From: Sphingomonas sp. FARSPH
GTDB taxonomy: Bacteria; Pseudomonadota; Alphaproteobacteria; Sphingomonadales; Sphingomonadaceae
Assembly: GCF_003355005.1 (NCBI RefSeq)
Contig: NZ_CP029988.1
Span: 8,677 to 72,676, forward strand
DNA length: 64,000 nt
Direction of reading: 5' to 3'
Shown: positions 51,336 to 60,053 of the stretch, piece by piece
Position numbering within the stretch: the stretch's first letter is position 1
Layout: every line of letters begins with the position of its first letter
Notes under the pieces: model-generated
Told to the model about the DNA's origin: nothing
The model's database searches: none
What the model saw: the letters and a program-made list of their open reading frames with translations, nothing else
Translations under genes and position numbers: made by a program

Positions 51336-51976
51336 CCGTTTCCGCAAAGGCTGCTGAGGATATACTGTGCGTCGAAGGGGAATGTCTGTCGGCGGACGCG
51401 GTGGACGGTCTGTGTGCGCCGCGTCGTCCGGTCCGGCTCGTCGATTGTGATCTCGATGGGTTGGACCTCTCACGGCGTGATCTGACGGGTTGGACGTTCG
51501 AGCGATGCAGCATGCGAAACGGACGTTTCGACGGAGCCATGCTTGAACGGACGGTCTGGAAGTCCTGCCGCGCACCGATAGCCTCTTTCGTTGGTGTTGA
51601 TCTGTCGGATGCACAATTTCTATCGAGCGATTTCAACAATAGCATTTTCCGACGCGCAAAACTGACGTCGCTGACAGTGCTGTCTTGCAAGCTGACCGGC
51701 GCCGATTTGTCGGAAGCAGCAACGATGGGGCTGGGGCTTTCGGAGACCCTGCTAATCGACGCCAAGCTTCCTGGCGTCAGCTTTCGTAAGCAGAGGCTCG
51801 TCAAACTGGATCTGAGCCGGGCTGACCTGCGTGGTTGCGACTTCCGGATGGGCCCGCCGAGTCAGCTCGGTGAAACTTCCACGTGGAAGTCGCCAATGTG
51901 CCACGGCGTCATTGCTGCCTTTTTGCTCGCCCGATCCCCATCGTGGAAGTCGCTGCGGAGGCCGACGCCATGGTGA
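51332..51976 (+). CDS. Qnr-like pentapeptide-repeat protein, 3' end replaced at sul1 junction
   Basis: 214 codons are open, of which about 172 show pentapeptide repeats: DLDGLDLSRRDLTGWTFERC, GVDLSDAQFLSSDFNNSIFRRAKLTS, GADLSEAATMGLGLSE, VKLDLSRADLRGCDF. Layout and length resemble Qnr-type DNA-mimic proteins, which bind gyrase and topoisomerase IV and protect them from quinolones. After about 51850 the frame reads foreign sequence and ends inside the start of sul1, so the last repeats seem to be lost. It is translationally coupled to an RND efflux operon, an unusual setting. Whether the truncated product folds or protects is unknown. Confidence 0.8.
   Translation: MTVSAKAAEDILCVEGECLSADAVDGLCAPRRPVRLVDCDLDGLDLSRRDLTGWTFERCSMRNGRFDGAMLERTVWKSCRAPIASFVGVDLSDAQFLSSDFNNSIFRRAKLTSLTVLSCKLTGADLSEAATMGLGLSETLLIDAKLPGVSFRKQRLVKLDLSRADLRGCDFRMGPPSQLGETSTWKSPMCHGVIAAFLLARSPSWKSLRRPTPW
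51875..51953. repeat. palindrome and 12-bp direct repeats at the efflux/sul1 junction
   Basis: A perfect 16-bp palindrome ACTTCCACGTGGAAGT at 51875-51890, and CGTGGAAGTCGC at 51882-51893 repeated at 51942-51953. They lie where the pentapeptide gene loses homology and 17 bp before the sul1 start, and may mark the recombination point. Confidence 0.55.
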
Positions 51977-52809
51977 CGGTGTTCGGCATTCTGAATCTCA
52001 CCGAGGACTCCTTCTTCGATGAGAGCCGGCGGCTAGACCCCGCCGGCGCTGTCACCGCGGCGATCGAAATGCTGCGAGTCGGATCAGACGTCGTGGATGT
52101 CGGACCGGCCGCCAGCCATCCGGACGCGAGGCCTGTATCGCCGGCCGATGAGATCAGACGTATTGCGCCGCTCTTAGACGCCCTGTCCGATCAGATGCAC
52201 CGTGTTTCAATCGACAGCTTCCAACCGGAAACCCAGCGCTATGCGCTCAAGCGCGGCGTGGGCTACCTGAACGATATCCAAGGATTTCCTGACCCTGCGC
52301 TCTATCCCGATATTGCTGAGGCGGACTGCAGGCTGGTGGTTATGCACTCAGCGCAGCGGGATGGCATCGCCACCCGCACCGGTCACCTTCGACCCGAAGA
52401 CGCGCTCGACGAGATTGTGCGGTTCTTCGAGGCGCGGGTTTCCGCCTTGCGACGGAGCGGGGTCGCTGCCGACCGGCTCATCCTCGATCCGGGGATGGGA
52501 TTTTTCTTGAGCCCCGCACCGGAAACATCGCTGCACGTGCTGTCGAACCTTCAAAAGCTGAAGTCGGCGTTGGGGCTTCCGCTATTGGTCTCGGTGTCGC
52601 GGAAATCCTTCTTGGGCGCCACCGTTGGCCTTCCTGTAAAGGATCTGGGTCCAGCGAGCCTTGCGGCGGAACTTCACGCGATCGGCAATGGCGCTGACTA
52701 CGTCCGCACCCACGCGCCTGGAGATCTGCGAAGCGCAATCACCTTCTCGGAAACCCTCGCGAAATTTCGCAGTCGCGACGCCAGAGACCGAGGGTTAGAT
52801 CATGCCTAG
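51970..52809 (+). CDS. sul1: sulfonamide-resistant dihydropteroate synthase Sul1
   Basis: 279 aa from 51970 (MVTVFGILNLTEDSFFDESRRLDPAG), which I recognise as the Sul1 sequence from class 1 integron 3'-conserved segments; VDVGPAASHPDA, LILDPGMGFFLS and LVSVSRKSFLG are the pterin- and pABA-site motifs. It replaces the sensitive host enzyme in folate synthesis. qacEdelta1, normally upstream, is absent. The next 160 bp still match the integron segment up to the start of orf5. Confidence 0.97.
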   Translation: MVTVFGILNLTEDSFFDESRRLDPAGAVTAAIEMLRVGSDVVDVGPAASHPDARPVSPADEIRRIAPLLDALSDQMHRVSIDSFQPETQRYALKRGVGYLNDIQGFPDPALYPDIAEADCRLVVMHSAQRDGIATRTGHLRPEDALDEIVRFFEARVSALRRSGVAADRLILDPGMGFFLSPAPETSLHVLSNLQKLKSALGLPLLVSVSRKSFLGATVGLPVKDLGPASLAAELHAIGNGADYVRTHAPGDLRSAITFSETLAKFRSRDARDRGLDHA

Positions 52810-52936
52810 CATTCACCTTCCGGCCGCCCGCTAGCGGACCCTGGTCAGGTTCCGCGAAGGTGGGCGCAGACATGCTGGGCTCGTCAGGATCAAACTGCAC
52901 TATGAGGCGGCGGTTCATACCGCGCCAGGGGAGCGA

Positions 52937-52972
52937 ATGGACAGCGAGGAGCCTCCGAACGTTCGGGTCGCC
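52937..52972 (+). pseudogene. orf5: orf5 of integron 3'-conserved segment, first 12 codons
   Basis: MDSEEPPNVRVA, 127 bp behind sul1 as in class 1 integrons, then a switch to unrelated sequence. orf5 normally encodes a GNAT-type acetyltransferase. Confidence 0.75.
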
Positions 52973-53224
52973 GAGCGAGGCGTCGCGGGATTCTATGTGG
53001 GGCCCGTCGCGGACCACATCAATCGAGCGGTGGGGGCCGCCGGGGGCGCCCTGCGCTGCGAGGATCTGCACCTCCACCGGACTGACTTCGAGCCGACTAT
53101 TGAGACGACCTATCGGGGATGGAGAATCCACCAGACCGGCTTGCCGAGCCAAGGGATGATCTTGCTCGAGGCGCTGAACATCGCCGAATGCGAACCTGCG
53201 TCGCACCTCGCCGAAATCAACGCG
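52973..53224 (+). pseudogene. gamma-glutamyltransferase fragment
   Basis: In the same frame as the orf5 start: FYVGPVADHINRAVGAAGGALRCEDLHLHRTDFEPTIETTYRGWRIHQTGLPSQGMILLEALNIAE, a pattern of gamma-glutamyltransferase large subunits (the GGAL-T-DL, TTYRG and P-x-QG-x-x-LL-x-LNI segments). Neither end of the gene is present. It is wedged between integron and Tn5393 DNA. Confidence 0.65.
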
Positions 53225-54064
53225 CAGGGTGGCAATGCGTCGCACTTCATCCAGCCTCGACAAATGCTGCGCGCTCATGATCGCCGCTTCGCGCGCCATG
53301 ACGGCGTAGCGGTTGGCGTGAATGGTGCGAGCCCGGTTTGGCTCGATGGCCAAGCTACGGGTAATCTCCAGTCTGTCGATCACCGAAGCGAGATTGCTGG
53401 CGCTTGGCGATTCCGGATATTCACGCAGCCACGTCAACGTCGTTCTGCCTGGGCCCCGTCCCGCGACCAGCAATTGTGCGAGATTGTCTTTCTGTTCAGC
53501 AGAAAGGTCCCGCGCTATTCCGGCATAGGCAGATTTTCGCATACGGGCACGAGCGACCAGTGCAATGCGCTCGAACGTATCGCTTGCCGGCAAGGTGACA
53601 TTGTTGTCGCGCATGGCTCGCACCATTGCCATGACAATCGCCTCGCCCCTGTCGGTCGATGCCGCTGCATCGACGGCGATTTCGAACAGCGTTCGCCTGT
53701 CAGGGGCCAGGAACGGACGCATGCCCAGCCACGCCTCGGCTTGAGCGCGATGTTCGCGAAGTGTCGGGGATCGATCAGCATAGAGGTCGAAGTCGCTGAG
53801 AGTGCAGGCAAGCTGCTCGGCGAGCAGTCCCAGCATCGACATTGGCGGGGTTTCATCGGCGCGCAGTGCGCGGCCAGGCTCGCGTAGATAACAGAGCTGG
53901 ACTGCAAAGCCGATCCGATTGGCCGGTCGGCGGCGGCGGAAGATTTCTGCAAGCTCTTCGGTCCCCAACGTATAGAGTCGCTCAATAGTGGAGAGGTCGC
54001 TCGGGGGATCAAACAGAGCGGTCCGCTGCGCGGGAGTGAGGATGGTTTTACCCGCCATGCGCAA
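53225..54064 (-). pseudogene. tnpA: Tn5393-type TnpA, N-terminal fragment
   Basis: About 280 residues from MRMAGKTILTPAQRTALFDPPSDLSTIERLYTLGTEELAEIFRRRRPANRIGFAVQLCYLREPGR to SRLDEVRRIATL, then homology ends at the gamma-glutamyltransferase fragment. Two thirds of the transposase, with the catalytic residues and the terminal repeat, are missing. Confidence 0.88.
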
Positions 54065-54201
54065 ATCCTAAATTTTGAGTGTCATTTATTCATATTGACC
54101 ATCCTTTATCGATCATAGATAAAATGACCGATTATGTGACATAGTCAGCCCCGGTTGCGGGAACGTGACGGTAGTGCTCCATAAACGAACGTTTGTGATA
54201 C
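54065..54201. promoter_or_regulatory. res: res region of Tn5393
   Basis: AT-rich divergent gap between tnpA and tnpR with short inverted segments (TTTATCGATCATAGATAAAA, about 54103-54122; TATGTGACATA, about 54133-54143) as expected for resolvase sites. Confidence 0.55.
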
Positions 54202-54816
54202 ATGCTGATCGGATATGCCCGCGTCTCCAAAGCCGATGGCTCGCAGTCTCTCGACCTGCAGCACGACGCCTTGCGCGCCGCAGGTGTCGAACGGGACAAT
54301 ATCTATGATGATCTTGCTTCCGGCGGTCGTGATGATCGCCCTGGCTTGACTGCCTGCCTCAAGTCATTGCGTGACGGCGATGTGCTGGTGGTCTGGAAGC
54401 TCGATCGCCTCGGACGATCGCTTGCCCATCTGGTCAACACGGTGAAGGAGCTGTCAGACCGCAAGATCGGCCTGCGGGTTCTGACTGGAAAGGGCGCTCA
54501 GATCGACACCACGACTGCGTCCGGTCGCATGGTGTTCGGAATCTTCGCCACCTTGGCCGAGTTCGAGCGGGATCTGATCCGAGAGCGCACCATGGCGGGT
54601 CTCGCCTCCGCGAGAGCGCGCGGTCGCAAGGGCGGACGAAAATTCGCGCTCACCAAAGCTCAGGTGCGTCTCGCGCAAGCCGCCATGGCCCAGCGCGATA
54701 CTTCAGTTTCCGATCTCTGCAAGGAACTCGGCATCGAGCGCGTCACTCTCTACCGATATGTCGGTCCCAAAGGCGAGCTCAGAGACCATGGAAAGCATGT
54801 TCTCGGACTTACGTAG
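54202..54816 (+). CDS. tnpR: TnpR resolvase of Tn5393
   Basis: 204 aa. MLIGYARVSKADGSQSLDLQHDAL, VWKLDRLGRSLAHLVNTVKEL, EFERDLIRERTMAGLASARARGRKGG and a C-terminal helix-turn-helix. Its TAG stop is the 3-bp target duplication of IS1133. Confidence 0.93.
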   Translation: MLIGYARVSKADGSQSLDLQHDALRAAGVERDNIYDDLASGGRDDRPGLTACLKSLRDGDVLVVWKLDRLGRSLAHLVNTVKELSDRKIGLRVLTGKGAQIDTTTASGRMVFGIFATLAEFERDLIRERTMAGLASARARGRKGGRKFALTKAQVRLAQAAMAQRDTSVSDLCKELGIERVTLYRYVGPKGELRDHGKHVLGLT

Positions 54817-54880
54817 TGGACTTGCCTCGGTTTCGTTCCGGTCTTTTTGAGAGCATTATTTGTTATCAAGGAGACCATAT

Positions 54881-55156
54881 ATGTCATTAAAGCATAGTGA
54901 TGAATTTAAGCGTGATGCAGTTCGCATAGCACTCACTAGTGGCTTAACACGCCGTCAAGTTGCGTCAGATTTAAGTATTGGGCTTTCCACGCTTGGGAAA
55001 TGGATCGCATCAATTTCCGATGAAACTAAAATTCCTACCCAAGACACTGATCTTCTGCGTGAGAATGAACGTTTACGCAAAGAGAACCGTATCCTTCGGG
55101 AGGAGAGGGAGATATTAAAAAAGGCAGCAATATTTTTCGCAGTACAAAAGCTGTGA
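54881..55156 (+). CDS. IS1133 OrfA
   Basis: 91 aa from 54881 (RBS AAGGAG). Helix-turn-helix (EFKRDAVRIALTSGLTRRQVASDLSIGLSTLGKWI) and a leucine-zipper-like region (LLRENERLRKENRILREEREILKK). OrfB overlaps by 4 bp and is normally made by frameshifting. Confidence 0.92.
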   Translation: MSLKHSDEFKRDAVRIALTSGLTRRQVASDLSIGLSTLGKWIASISDETKIPTQDTDLLRENERLRKENRILREEREILKKAAIFFAVQKL

Positions 55157-56010
55157 GATTTCAGTTTATTACGGATTACCGTGGCTCTCTCTCACGTTCA
55201 CGCATATGTCGTTTGATGGGCGTAACAGATCGTGGTTTACGTGCATGGAAACGCCGTCCTCCATCACTGCGCCAGCGTCGTGATCTTATACTTCTAGCGC
55301 ATATACGTGAGCAGCATCGGTTGTGTTTGGGGAGCTATGGTAGGCCGCGTATGACAGAAGAGTTGAAAGCGCTGGGCCTGCAGGTTGGGCAGCGTCGGGT
55401 TGGACGTTTGATGCGCCAGAATAACATTACAGTTGTTCGAACGCGTAAATTCAAACGGACAACGGATAGTCATCATACCTTCAACATTGCACCGAACCTA
55501 TTAAAACAAGACTTTAGCGCAAGCGCACCCAACCAGAAATGGGCAGGCGATATCACTTATGTTTGGACCAGAGAAGGATGGGTCTATCTTGCTGTTATCC
55601 TTGACCTGTATTCCCGTCGCGTGATTGGCTGGGCAACAGGTGATCGATTAAAGCAGGATCTTGCATTAAGGGCACTGAATATGGCGTTGGCTTTACGCAA
55701 ACCACCACCGGGTTGTATTCAACACACAGACCGTGGGAGCCAATATTGCGCTCATGAATATCAAAAGCTACTGCTCAAACATCAATTGCTGCCGTCCATG
55801 AGCGGGAAAGGCAATTGTTTTGATAACTCCGCAGTAGAAAGCTTCTTTAAATCATTAAAGGCTGAGTTGATTTGGCGCAGACACTGGCAAACAAGGCGAG
55901 ATATTGAGATTGCAATCTTCGAATATATAAATGGCTTTTATAATCCACGCCGAAGACATTCAACACTCGGCTGGAAATCGCCGGTGGCATTTGAGAAAAA
56001 AGCCGCTTAA
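55153..56010 (+). CDS. IS1133 OrfB, transposase catalytic part
   Basis: 285 aa. DDE integrase core with WAGDITYVWTREGWVYLAVILDLYSRRVIGW, HTDRGSQYCAHEYQ and CFDNSAVESFFKSLKAELI. Lower GC than the surroundings, in line with an enterobacterial source. Confidence 0.93.
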   Translation: MRFQFITDYRGSLSRSRICRLMGVTDRGLRAWKRRPPSLRQRRDLILLAHIREQHRLCLGSYGRPRMTEELKALGLQVGQRRVGRLMRQNNITVVRTRKFKRTTDSHHTFNIAPNLLKQDFSASAPNQKWAGDITYVWTREGWVYLAVILDLYSRRVIGWATGDRLKQDLALRALNMALALRKPPPGCIQHTDRGSQYCAHEYQKLLLKHQLLPSMSGKGNCFDNSAVESFFKSLKAELIWRRHWQTRRDIEIAIFEYINGFYNPRRRHSTLGWKSPVAFEKKAA

Positions 56011-56116
56011 AATGAGAGATAGACCGGAACACAACCGGTGCAAGTCCATAGCAACTCGTTTCTTTTCGCAGGTTGAGCCACCTCCGCGCTTCATCAGAAA
56101 ACTGAAGGAACCTCCA

Positions 56117-56920
56117 TTGAATCGAACTAATATTTTTTTTGGTGAATCGCATTCTGACTGGTTGCCTGTCAGAGGCGGAGAATCTGGTGATTTTGTTTTT
56201 CGACGTGGTGACGGGCATGCCTTCGCGAAAATCGCACCTGCTTCCCGCCGCGGTGAGCTCGCTGGAGAGCGTGACCGCCTCATTTGGCTCAAAGGTCGAG
56301 GTGTGGCTTGCCCCGAGGTGATCAACTGGCAGGAGGAACAGGAGGGTGCATGCTTGGTGATAACGGCAATTCCGGGAGTACCGGCGGCTGATCTGTCTGG
56401 AGCGGATTTGCTCAAAGCGTGGCCGTCAATGGGGCAGCAACTTGGCGCTGTTCACAGCCTATCGGTTGATCAATGTCCGTTTGAGCGCAGGCTGTCGCGA
56501 ATGTTCGGACGCGCCGTTGATGTGGTGTCCCGCAATGCCGTCAATCCCGACTTCTTACCGGACGAGGACAAGAGTACGCCGCAGCTCGATCTTTTGGCTC
56601 GTGTCGAACGAGAGCTACCGGTGCGGCTCGACCAAGAGCGCACCGATATGGTTGTTTGCCATGGTGATCCCTGCATGCCGAACTTCATGGTGGACCCTAA
56701 AACTCTTCAATGCACGGGTCTGATCGACCTTGGGCGGCTCGGAACAGCAGATCGCTATGCCGATTTGGCACTCATGATTGCTAACGCCGAAGAGAACTGG
56801 GCAGCGCCAGATGAAGCAGAGCGCGCCTTCGCTGTCCTATTCAATGTATTGGGGATCGAAGCCCCCGACCGCGAACGCCTTGCCTTCTATCTGCGATTGG
56901 ACCCTCTGACTTGGGGTTGA
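56117..56920 (+). CDS. strA: aminoglycoside 3''-phosphotransferase APH(3'')-Ib (StrA)
   Basis: 267 aa from the known TTG start at 56117 (MNRTNIFFGESHSDWLPVRGG). Kinase motifs VVCHGDPCMPNFMVDP and GLIDLGRLGTADRYADLAL are intact. It inactivates streptomycin by phosphorylation. The TGA overlaps the strB start (TGATG). Likely transcribed from IS1133. Confidence 0.97.
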   Translation: MNRTNIFFGESHSDWLPVRGGESGDFVFRRGDGHAFAKIAPASRRGELAGERDRLIWLKGRGVACPEVINWQEEQEGACLVITAIPGVPAADLSGADLLKAWPSMGQQLGAVHSLSVDQCPFERRLSRMFGRAVDVVSRNAVNPDFLPDEDKSTPQLDLLARVERELPVRLDQERTDMVVCHGDPCMPNFMVDPKTLQCTGLIDLGRLGTADRYADLALMIANAEENWAAPDEAERAFAVLFNVLGIEAPDRERLAFYLRLDPLTWG

Positions 56921-57658
56921 TGTTCATGCCGCCTGTTTTTCCTGCTCATTGGCACGTTTCGCAACCTGTTCTCATTGCGGACACCTTTTCCAGCCTCGTT
57001 TGGAAAGTTTCATTGCCAGACGGGACTCCTGCAATCGTCAAGGGATTGAAACCTATAGAAGACATTGCTGATGAACTGCGCGGGGCCGACTATCTGGTAT
57101 GGCGCAATGGGAGGGGAGCAGTCCGGTTGCTCGGTCGTGAGAACAATCTGATGTTGCTCGAATATGCCGGGGAGCGAATGCTCTCTCACATCGTTGCCGA
57201 GCACGGCGACTACCAGGCGACCGAAATTGCAGCGGAACTAATGGCGAAGCTGTATGCCGCATCTGAGGAACCCCTGCCTTCTGCCCTTCTCCCGATCCGG
57301 GATCGCTTTGCAGCTTTGTTTCAGCGGGCGCGCGATGATCAAAACGCAGGTTGTCAAACTGACTACGTCCACGCGGCGATTATAGCCGATCAAATGATGA
57401 GCAATGCCTCGGAACTGCGTGGGCTACATGGCGATCTGCATCATGAAAACATCATGTTCTCCAGTCGCGGCTGGCTGGTGATAGATCCCGTCGGTCTGGT
57501 CGGTGAAGTGGGCTTTGGCGCCGCCAATATGTTCTACGATCCGGCTGACAGAGACGACCTTTGTCTCGATCCTAGACGCATTGCACAGATGGCGGACGCA
57601 TTCTCTCGTGCGCTGGACGTCGATCCGCGTCGCCTGCTCGACCAGGCGTACGCTTATG
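56920..57658 (+). pseudogene. strB: streptomycin 6-phosphotransferase APH(6)-Id (StrB), truncated by IS26
   Basis: 246 of 278 residues remain (MFMPPVFPAHWHVSQPVLIADTF to DQAYAYG), then IS26 begins at 57659. The catalytic loop LHGDLHHENIMF and VIDPVGLVGE are present, but the C-terminal 32 residues are replaced by a few IS26-encoded codons. Activity is doubtful. Confidence 0.95.
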
Positions 57659-58478
57659 GGCACTGTTGCAAAGTTAGCGATGAGGCAGCCTTTTGTCTTA
57701 TTCAAAGGCCTTACATTTCAAAAACTCTGCTTACCAGGCGCATTTCGCCCAGGGGATCACCATAATAAAATGCTGAGGCCTGGCCTTTGCGTAGTGCACG
57801 CATCACCTCAATACCTTTGATGGTGGCGTAAGCCGTCTTCATGGATTTAAATCCCAGCGTGGCGCCGATTATCCGTTTCAGTTTGCCATGATCGCATTCA
57901 ATCACGTTGTTCCGGTACTTAATCTGTCGGTGTTCAACGTCAGACGGGCACCGGCCTTCGCGTTTGAGCAGAGCAAGCGCGCGACCATAGGCGGGCGCTT
58001 TATCCGTGTTGATGAATCGCGGGATCTGCCACTTCTTCACGTTGTTGAGGATTTTACCCAGAAACCGGTATGCAGCTTTGCTGTTACGACGGGAGGAGAG
58101 ATAAAAATCGACAGTGCGGCCCCGGCTGTCGACGGCCCGGTACAGATACGCCCAGCGGCCATTGACCTTCACGTAGGTTTCATCCATGTGCCACGGGCAA
58201 AGATCGGAAGGGTTACGCCAGTACCAGCGCAGCCGTTTTTCCATTTCAGGCGCATAACGCTGAACCCAGCGGTAAATCGTGGAGTGATCGACATTCACTC
58301 CGCGTTCAGCCAGCATCTCCTGCAGCTCACGGTAACTGATGCCGTATTTGCAGTACCAGCGTACGGCCCACAGAATGATGTCACGCTGAAAATGCCGGCC
58401 TTTGAATGGGTTCATGTGCAGCTCCATCAGCAAAAGGGGATGATAAGTTTATCACCACCGACTATTTGCAACAGTGCC
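57659..58478 (-). mobile_element. IS26: IS26, left copy
   Basis: 820 bp with terminal repeats GGCACTGTTGCAAA / TTTGCAACAGTGCC. It truncates strB. The 8 bp on its right are ATCTCGAT, identical to the 8 bp left of the second IS26. Confidence 0.97.
57711..58415 (-). CDS. tnpA: IS26 transposase (left copy)
   Basis: 234 aa from 58415 (MNPFKGRHFQRDIILWAVRWYCKYGISYRELQEML). Identical in protein sequence to the copy at 63084-63788. DDE residues are in HMDETYVKVNG, FINTDKAPAYG and YRNNVIECDHGKLKR. It performs replicative cointegrate formation or targeted conservative joining at another IS26. Confidence 0.97.
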   Translation of the reverse strand: MNPFKGRHFQRDIILWAVRWYCKYGISYRELQEMLAERGVNVDHSTIYRWVQRYAPEMEKRLRWYWRNPSDLCPWHMDETYVKVNGRWAYLYRAVDSRGRTVDFYLSSRRNSKAAYRFLGKILNNVKKWQIPRFINTDKAPAYGRALALLKREGRCPSDVEHRQIKYRNNVIECDHGKLKRIIGATLGFKSMKTAYATIKGIEVMRALRKGQASAFYYGDPLGEMRLVSRVFEM

Positions 58479-58522
58479 ATCTCGATAGGTATAGTGTTTT
58501 GCAGTTTAGAGGAGATATCGCG

Positions 58523-59383
58523 ATGCATACGCGGAAGGCAATAACGGAGGCAATTCGAAAACTCGGAGTCCAAACCGGTGACCTGTTGATGGTGCATGCC
58601 TCACTTAAAGCGATTGGTCCGGTCGAAGGAGGAGCGGAGACGGTCGTTGCCGCGTTACGCTCCGCGGTTGGGCCGACTGGCACTGTGATGGGATACGCGT
58701 CGTGGGACCGATCACCCTACGAGGAGACTCTGAATGGCGCTCGGTTGGATGACAAAGCCCGCCGTACCTGGCCGCCGTTCGATCCCGCAACGGCCGGGAC
58801 TTACCGTGGGTTCGGCCTGCTGAATCAATTTCTGGTTCAAGCCCCCGGCGCGCGGCGCAGCGCGCACCCCGATGCATCGATGGTCGCGGTTGGTCCGCTA
58901 GCTGAAACGCTGACGGAGCCTCACGAACTCGGTCACGCCTTGGGGGAAGGGTCGCCCGTCGAGCGGTTCGTCCGCCTTGGCGGGAAGGCCCTGCTGTTGG
59001 GTGCGCCGCTAAACTCCGTTACCGCATTGCACTACGCCGAGGCGGTTGCGGATATCCCCAACAAACGATGGGTGACGTATGAGATGCCGATGCTTGGAAG
59101 AAACGGTGAAGTCGCCTGGAAAACGGCATCAGAATACGATTCAAACGGCATTCTCGATTGCTTTGCTATCGAAGGAAAGCCGGATGCGGTCGAAACTATA
59201 GCAAATGCTTACGTGAAGCTCGGTCGCCATCGAGAAGGTGTCGTGGGCTTTGCTCAGTGCTACCTGTTCGACGCGCAGGACATCGTGACGTTCGGCGTCA
59301 CCTATCTTGAGAAGCACTTCGGAGCCACTCCGATCGTGCCAGCACACGAAGCCGCCCAGCGCTCTTGCGAGCCTTCCGGTTAG
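58523..59383 (+). CDS. aac(3)-IIa: aminoglycoside 3-N-acetyltransferase AAC(3)-IIa
   Basis: 286 aa from 58523 (RBS GAGGAGA). MHTRKAITEAIRKLGVQTGDLLMVHASLKAIGPVEGGAETVV and the rest agree with AAC(3)-II enzymes; the residues I11-R12, N at 'LGRNGEVAW' and the AHEAAQRSCEPSG end point to IIa rather than IId. It acetylates gentamicin, tobramycin and related drugs. The promoter may lie in the IS26 end 45 bp upstream. Confidence 0.95.
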   Translation: MHTRKAITEAIRKLGVQTGDLLMVHASLKAIGPVEGGAETVVAALRSAVGPTGTVMGYASWDRSPYEETLNGARLDDKARRTWPPFDPATAGTYRGFGLLNQFLVQAPGARRSAHPDASMVAVGPLAETLTEPHELGHALGEGSPVERFVRLGGKALLLGAPLNSVTALHYAEAVADIPNKRWVTYEMPMLGRNGEVAWKTASEYDSNGILDCFAIEGKPDAVETIANAYVKLGRHREGVVGFAQCYLFDAQDIVTFGVTYLEKHFGATPIVPAHEAAQRSCEPSG

Positions 59384-59395
59384 AGGCCGTCGACA

Positions 59396-59654
59396 ATGAT
59401 AATCTGGATCAACGGACCTTTCGGCGCCGGAAAGACGACTCTCGCTGAGCGGCTGCGCGATCGGCGTCCGAAATCGCTGATCTTTGACCCTGAGGAAATC
59501 GGGTTCGTGGTGAAAGAAACGGTCCCCATACCAGCGAGCGGAGACTATCAGGATCTCCCCTTGTGGAGGGGACTTACGATCGCTGCGGTCAGCGAGATTC
59601 GCAGGAATTACTCGCAGGACATCATCATCCCAATGACGCTCGTGCACCCGGACT
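59396..59654 (+). pseudogene. tmrB: TmrB-like protein, N-terminal fragment
   Basis: MIIWINGPFGAGKTTLAERLRDRRPKSLIFDPEEIGFVVKE... with P-loop GPFGAGKT at residues 7-14, the tunicamycin-resistance-like ATPase gene commonly next to aac(3)-II. It is cut after about 86 residues by the terminal repeat of an IS3-family element. Confidence 0.88.
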
Positions 59655-59741
59655 ATCAGAGGTGGCTCGGGAAATCTGCACAGCGGTGATAAGTGGAATT
59701 TCTGCCTGACTTCGGCTTAGATGCCGGGAACAGGAGATACC

Positions 59742-60053
59742 ATGACAAGACGACCGCGCCGGAACCACAGCCCGGCTTTCAAGGCAAAAGTGGCGCTCGC
59801 CGCGATCCGAGGTGAGCAGACGCTGGTGGAATTGTCCCAGCAGTTCGACGTGCATGCCAACCAGATCAAACAGTGGAAAGACCAGCTCCTTGATGGGGCG
59901 ACAGGCGTTTTCGGCGATGAAGCGAAGGCGGAACCGGCAGGTCCAACCGTCGATGTCAAAACGCTGCACGCCAAAATAGGCGAACTGACATTGGAGAATG
60001 ATTTTTTAGCCGGAGCGCTCGGCAAAGCGGGATTGCTGGGCGGAAAGAAATGA
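59742..60053 (+). CDS. IS3-family OrfA
   Basis: 103 aa from 59742 (MTRRPRRNHSPAFKAKVALAAIRGEQTLVELSQQFDVHANQIKQWK), a helix-turn-helix protein with a C-terminal coiled coil (LHAKIGELTLENDFLAGAL). Overlaps orfB by ATGA. Confidence 0.92.
   Translation: MTRRPRRNHSPAFKAKVALAAIRGEQTLVELSQQFDVHANQIKQWKDQLLDGATGVFGDEAKAEPAGPTVDVKTLHAKIGELTLENDFLAGALGKAGLLGGKK

Larger units (their letters stand above)
54817..56048 (+). mobile_element. IS1133: IS1133 (IS3 family)
   Basis: 1232 bp, the published length of IS1133. Terminal repeats TGGACTTGC.../...GCAAGTCCA and a TAG duplication on both sides (54814-54816, 56049-56051). Its place between tnpR and strA is that of Tn5393 from Erwinia amylovora, where it supplies a promoter for strA-strB. 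Confidence 0.93.

Noticed and set aside
53322..53887. Plus-strand continuation of the orf5/gamma-glutamyltransferase frame to 53887
   Set aside because: Beyond 53224 it reads antisense through Tn5393 tnpA, so only the first part can have coding history.
58523..59383. Assignment as AAC(3)-IId
   Set aside because: Positions that I recall as distinguishing the alleles (IRK near the start, K in LDDKARRTW, N in LGRNGEVAW, AHEAAQ at the end) fit IIa.
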